Positions 61,853 through 64,000 of a stretch of 64,000 nucleotides of DNA are shown here, one piece after another. The position numbers and the translations under genes are program-made. The stretch comes from Bdellovibrionales bacterium Ga0074137 (GTDB lineage Bacteria > Bdellovibrionota > Bdellovibrionia > Bdellovibrionales > JAMPXM01), in contig LNDT01000016.1 of the NCBI GenBank assembly GCA_001464715.1, positions 104,755-168,754 on the forward strand, in the 5' to 3' direction. Below the pieces are notes generated by a model. The model saw only the letters and a program-made list of their open reading frames with translations. It searched no databases and was not told the origin of the DNA. Each line of letters opens with the position of its first letter. Positions within the stretch are counted from its first letter, which is position 1.

Positions 61853-62598
61853 TGCGAGATTGGGATTATGAAAATGAACAGTGGACAAGGCTTCCCGGCT
61901 ACCTGAAACATCTCCCGTTATTTACGCGCCACTATGACCTGGTAAGTTTCATGTTTCGCTCGGCCTGGTCGCTACTTTTAAAATATTGGTTTTTTAGATT
62001 CTACATTCGCCTAAAAGTGGTCGGCGACTTTCACGAAGTCAGAAAAAATTATCCCAAACTCTTAGTGATCTCCAACCACGCGAGCCATCTTGATGCCGTA
62101 TCGATTGCGGCCGCCATTCCATTTCGCTACTGGATGGATCTCTACATTGCTGCCGCGAAAGACTACTTCTTTTCAAACCCCCTCTTCACATTTTTTTCCA
62201 AGCACTGCTTGGGGGCGATTCCGATCGATCGAAAAGATAAAAAGGGCGAAGCGGTTGAACTTTGCCTCACACTGCTTTCGCGGCTTGAGGCGATATGGCT
62301 TATTATTTTTCCAGAGGGCACACGCTCAAAGGACGGATTCATTGGTCAGTTTAAACGCGGAGTAAGTCTTTTCAGCGAACGAACAACGACGCCTCTTTTG
62401 TTTTTGTATCTTGAAGGCAACGCAGAGCTTTGGCCCAAGGGAAGAATCTTCGCTGTGCCAGGTCCCTTGACGATCCACATTGGCCCCGTCCATCCACCGG
62501 CACCGATTGAGCTTATTTACGAACGCTACCGCGACTGGGTGATGGGCATAAATCCCAACGCGTTTCGCGATGAGGAGACCCATGACGTCGTTTCATAA
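61852..62598 (+). CDS. 1-acyl-sn-glycerol-3-phosphate acyltransferase (PlsC-like)
   Basis: Acylates a lysophosphatidate-type acceptor, the step before CdsA. Block I is SNHASHLDAV with His76 and Asp81 (HX4D); block III is FPEGTRSKDG near residue 148. One hydrophobic segment (about 30-52) probably anchors it. Start ATG at 61852 overlaps the CdsA-like stop; GTG at 61849 is the alternative. The 3' end overlaps the next gene by 17 bases. The operon order supports a joint role in phospholipid synthesis. Confidence 0.88.
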   Translation: MRDWDYENEQWTRLPGYLKHLPLFTRHYDLVSFMFRSAWSLLLKYWFFRFYIRLKVVGDFHEVRKNYPKLLVISNHASHLDAVSIAAAIPFRYWMDLYIAAAKDYFFSNPLFTFFSKHCLGAIPIDRKDKKGEAVELCLTLLSRLEAIWLIIFPEGTRSKDGFIGQFKRGVSLFSERTTTPLLFLYLEGNAELWPKGRIFAVPGPLTIHIGPVHPPAPIELIYERYRDWVMGINPNAFRDEETHDVVS

Positions 62599-63535
62599 TC
62601 TTGAAAATCCTTTTGCAGCGACGCTGAAAAATCTAGATCTCACTATCGGTGATTACCGCGTTCATGCCGTGCCAACGGGACTCTTTGGCCTCGACGGCGG
62701 CGCGATGTTTGGAACTGTTCCCAAAGTTCTGTGGCAAAAGTCGAACCCTGCCGATACCGAGAATCGAATTGCGATGGAAGCTCGCGCGCTTTTACTGCAG
62801 GCGAAATCGGCGAAAAATTCCGCAGGTCGCCCAAGGGTGATCTTAATCGACACGGGTATTGGCGGCGACTTCATTGAAAAGTACGGCGAAAAAATCGGCC
62901 CTAAGTTTGCCGAAATTTATGCCGTCGATAGTGGTGCGACGTCGCTTGAGAAATCATTGGCGGCCTTAAACCTGAGTGCGTCCGATATCACCGACGTGGT
63001 TTTGACTCATCTTCATTTCGATCACGCAGGCGCTGCCGTTTCGTGGCGCGACGGCGCCCTTCGTCCGACGTTCCCGAATGCGAAATATTATGTTCAGAAA
63101 CAGAATCTTGAAACGGCTCGAAATCCAAATCGCCGCGAGCGCGCCAGTTACTACGCCAATAATTTTGAACCTCTGGTTTCGGCCGGAGTTCTTGAAGTTT
63201 TAGATGGTGCTGTCGAAAATCTTCTTCCCTGTGTGTCGGTCGGCCTTAGCCATGGGCACACTCAAGGGCATCAGTATGTGCGGATTTCTGATGGCACAAC
63301 CACGCTTTACTACTGCGGCGACGTAATTCCGACATCAAGCCATGTGCGTCTTCCGTGGGTGATGGGATATGACTTACGACCGCTGGATCTGATCGAAGAA
63401 AAAGCAAAACTTCTCGAAGCCGCGGCGAAAGAAAAGGCCTACCTGTTTTTTGAACACGATCCCTACCTCGACGCCGCCCAAGTCATCGCCGACCGCGGCG
63501 ACTTCGCCGTCACCGACCGCTTTCGCCTGACGTAA
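62582..63535 (+). CDS. Metallo-beta-lactamase-fold hydrolase
   Basis: GAGGAG four bases before the ATG at 62582 gives 317 aa. The dinuclear metal motif is His143-x-His145-x-Asp147-His148 (LTHLHFDHAG). A later His lies in LSHGHTQGH (about 223), Asp in YYCGDVIPTS and His in FFEHDPY. This layout fits quorum-quenching lactonase/arylsulfatase-like and other small-molecule hydrolases. No signal peptide, so cytoplasmic. It overlaps plsC and is probably co-transcribed; a lipid or ester substrate is possible but not shown. Confidence 0.85.
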   Translation: MTSFHNLENPFAATLKNLDLTIGDYRVHAVPTGLFGLDGGAMFGTVPKVLWQKSNPADTENRIAMEARALLLQAKSAKNSAGRPRVILIDTGIGGDFIEKYGEKIGPKFAEIYAVDSGATSLEKSLAALNLSASDITDVVLTHLHFDHAGAAVSWRDGALRPTFPNAKYYVQKQNLETARNPNRRERASYYANNFEPLVSAGVLEVLDGAVENLLPCVSVGLSHGHTQGHQYVRISDGTTTLYYCGDVIPTSSHVRLPWVMGYDLRPLDLIEEKAKLLEAAAKEKAYLFFEHDPYLDAAQVIADRGDFAVTDRFRLT

Positions 63536-63589
63536 CTCCTAACCGCCCCTTCACTCTCACTGCCCTTTTTCCCTGTAGGTCATTTCATA

Positions 63590-63650
63590 CTGAGTGTCCT
63601 TATATCCTGAGTGTCCTTATATCCTGAGTGTCCTTCTATCCTGAGTGTCC
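63590..63650. repeat. 17-bp tandem repeat, 3.6 copies
   Basis: The unit CTGAGTGTCCTTATATC occurs at 63590, 63607 and (with one change) 63624, followed by a partial fourth copy. It starts 55 bases after the preceding stop codon. The stretch 63536-63934 holds no gene I can support. Confidence 0.9.
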
Positions 63651-63762
63651 AAGTTTGCCAGACAAGCTCCTCACCCCGATTTCACAGTCTATCGCGTCTC
63701 CCCTAACAAAGAGCTCATCACATTTGGCTCCATTCCTCTGGCGCCCGAACACCAACATCTCA

Positions 63763-63794
63763 ATAGCTCAAGCCCCCAATCTATAGCTCAAGCC
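63763..63794. repeat. Short direct repeat, 20-bp period
   Basis: ATAGCTCAAGCC occurs at 63763-63774 and 63783-63794. It is a minor repeat within the same non-coding stretch. Confidence 0.6.
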
Positions 63795-63854
63795 GGTGAC
63801 TCAACATTTCGATATGCTTCCGTTTGCTCTTCGAGACCTGTCTTAAAGGTTTGT

Positions 63855-63919
63855 CTGTCTTCTGATTTTTTCCTGCCTTCTATTTTTCCTGTCTTCTATT
63901 TTTCCTGTCTTCTATTTTT
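63855..63919. repeat. 16-bp tandem repeat, 4 copies, pyrimidine-rich
   Basis: The unit CCTGTCTTCTATTTTT occurs at 63888 and 63904 exactly, at 63872 with one change, and as a 17-base variant at 63855. The plus strand is almost purely pyrimidine. It ends 15 bases from the stop of the leftward gene at the window edge. Confidence 0.9.
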
Positions 63920-63934
63920 GACTGCAGTTTTTCT

Positions 63935-64000
63935 CTAGAAGTCGTCTTTGAGTTGGCAAAGCTTTCGAATTGTTCCGCCGGTGCTCGCTTCCAACGGAGT
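63935..64000 (-). CDS. C-terminal end of a gene that continues beyond the window
   Basis: Read leftward from the edge, an open frame of 21 codons (ending GGTIRKLCQLKDDF) runs to TAG at 63935. Composition and codon choice look like the neighbours, and the stop lies just before the repeat region. Too short to identify. A chance open frame of this length is possible. Confidence 0.45.
   Translation of the reverse strand, partial: TPLEASTGGTIRKLCQLKDDF

Noticed and set aside
63645..63938. 97-aa open frame in the terminal repeat region
   Set aside because: It is built largely from the tandem repeats and pyrimidine tract, with a Phe/Leu/Ser-rich tail typical of translated T-rich DNA.

Overview
The window looks like chromosome of a Gram-negative, predatory-type bacterium of the Bdellovibrionota/Oligoflexia kind. 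The case is indirect: about half G+C, short intergenic gaps, many ATGA/GTGA/TGATG stop-start overlaps, many secreted proteins and lipoproteins (one with the lipobox ending YQNC, which I associate with Bdellovibrio), several secreted proteases, and many two-component proteins. There is no rRNA or tRNA gene, CRISPR array or prophage. No assignment rests on a database search.

Layout. 1-4.1 kb: small secreted or unknown proteins (one with a PD-(D/E)XK-like nuclease signature) and a histidine-phosphatase gene fused to a GNAT remnant. 4.1-8.5 kb: an oligopeptide ABC importer operon (binding protein, two permeases, a DUF2799-like lipoprotein wedged between the permeases, no ATPases). 8.5-16 kb: soluble lytic transglycosylase, radA, a PilZ protein with a striking 5' leader, glycerol kinase and an acyltransferase. 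16-19.3 kb: unknown secreted protein, REP-type (HUH) transposase, Flp-like prepilin, TlpA-like thioredoxin. 19.4-30.8 kb: histidine catabolism (hutI, hutU, hutH) with an aldehyde dehydrogenase and FMN reductase, wrapped around three consecutive secreted proteins (active subtilase, apparently dead M36-like peptidase, HEMMH metallopeptidase). 30.8-34.3 kb: rpe-fmt-def operon and lptG. 34.4-41 kb: receiver protein with a long linker, nadC-birA, barrel-like outer-membrane candidates, a CxxC thioredoxin-like protein and a GyrI-like protein. 41-46.5 kb: mitochondrial-type aconitase, then an operon of an M36-like metallopeptidase, a histidine-rich lipoprotein and a small secreted protein.

46.6-49.8 kb carries the most unusual genes: a complete DNA topoisomerase VI (A and B subunits, the typical archaeal type IIB enzyme) whose B subunit ends in a Lys/Thr/Ala/Gly-rich tail like histone H1. 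49.9-52.9 kb: FKBP isomerase, HNH nuclease, a bolA-monothiol glutaredoxin pair, a nitronate-monooxygenase-like enzyme and a DUF2892 protein. 52.9-60.9 kb is a signalling block: receiver, receiver, histidine kinase and Hpt protein in one overlapping operon, a GlcD-like flavoenzyme, another receiver, an orphan DHp-like protein, serA and an NtrC-type sigma-54 activator. 60.9-63.5 kb: CdsA-like and PlsC-like phospholipid genes with a metallo-beta-lactamase-fold protein. The last 450 bases are non-coding with three short tandem repeats, plus the C-terminal end of one gene running off the edge.

Together the genes suggest a cell that digests extracellular protein, imports peptides, degrades histidine, remodels its envelope and regulates this through phosphorelays and cyclic-di-GMP effectors.
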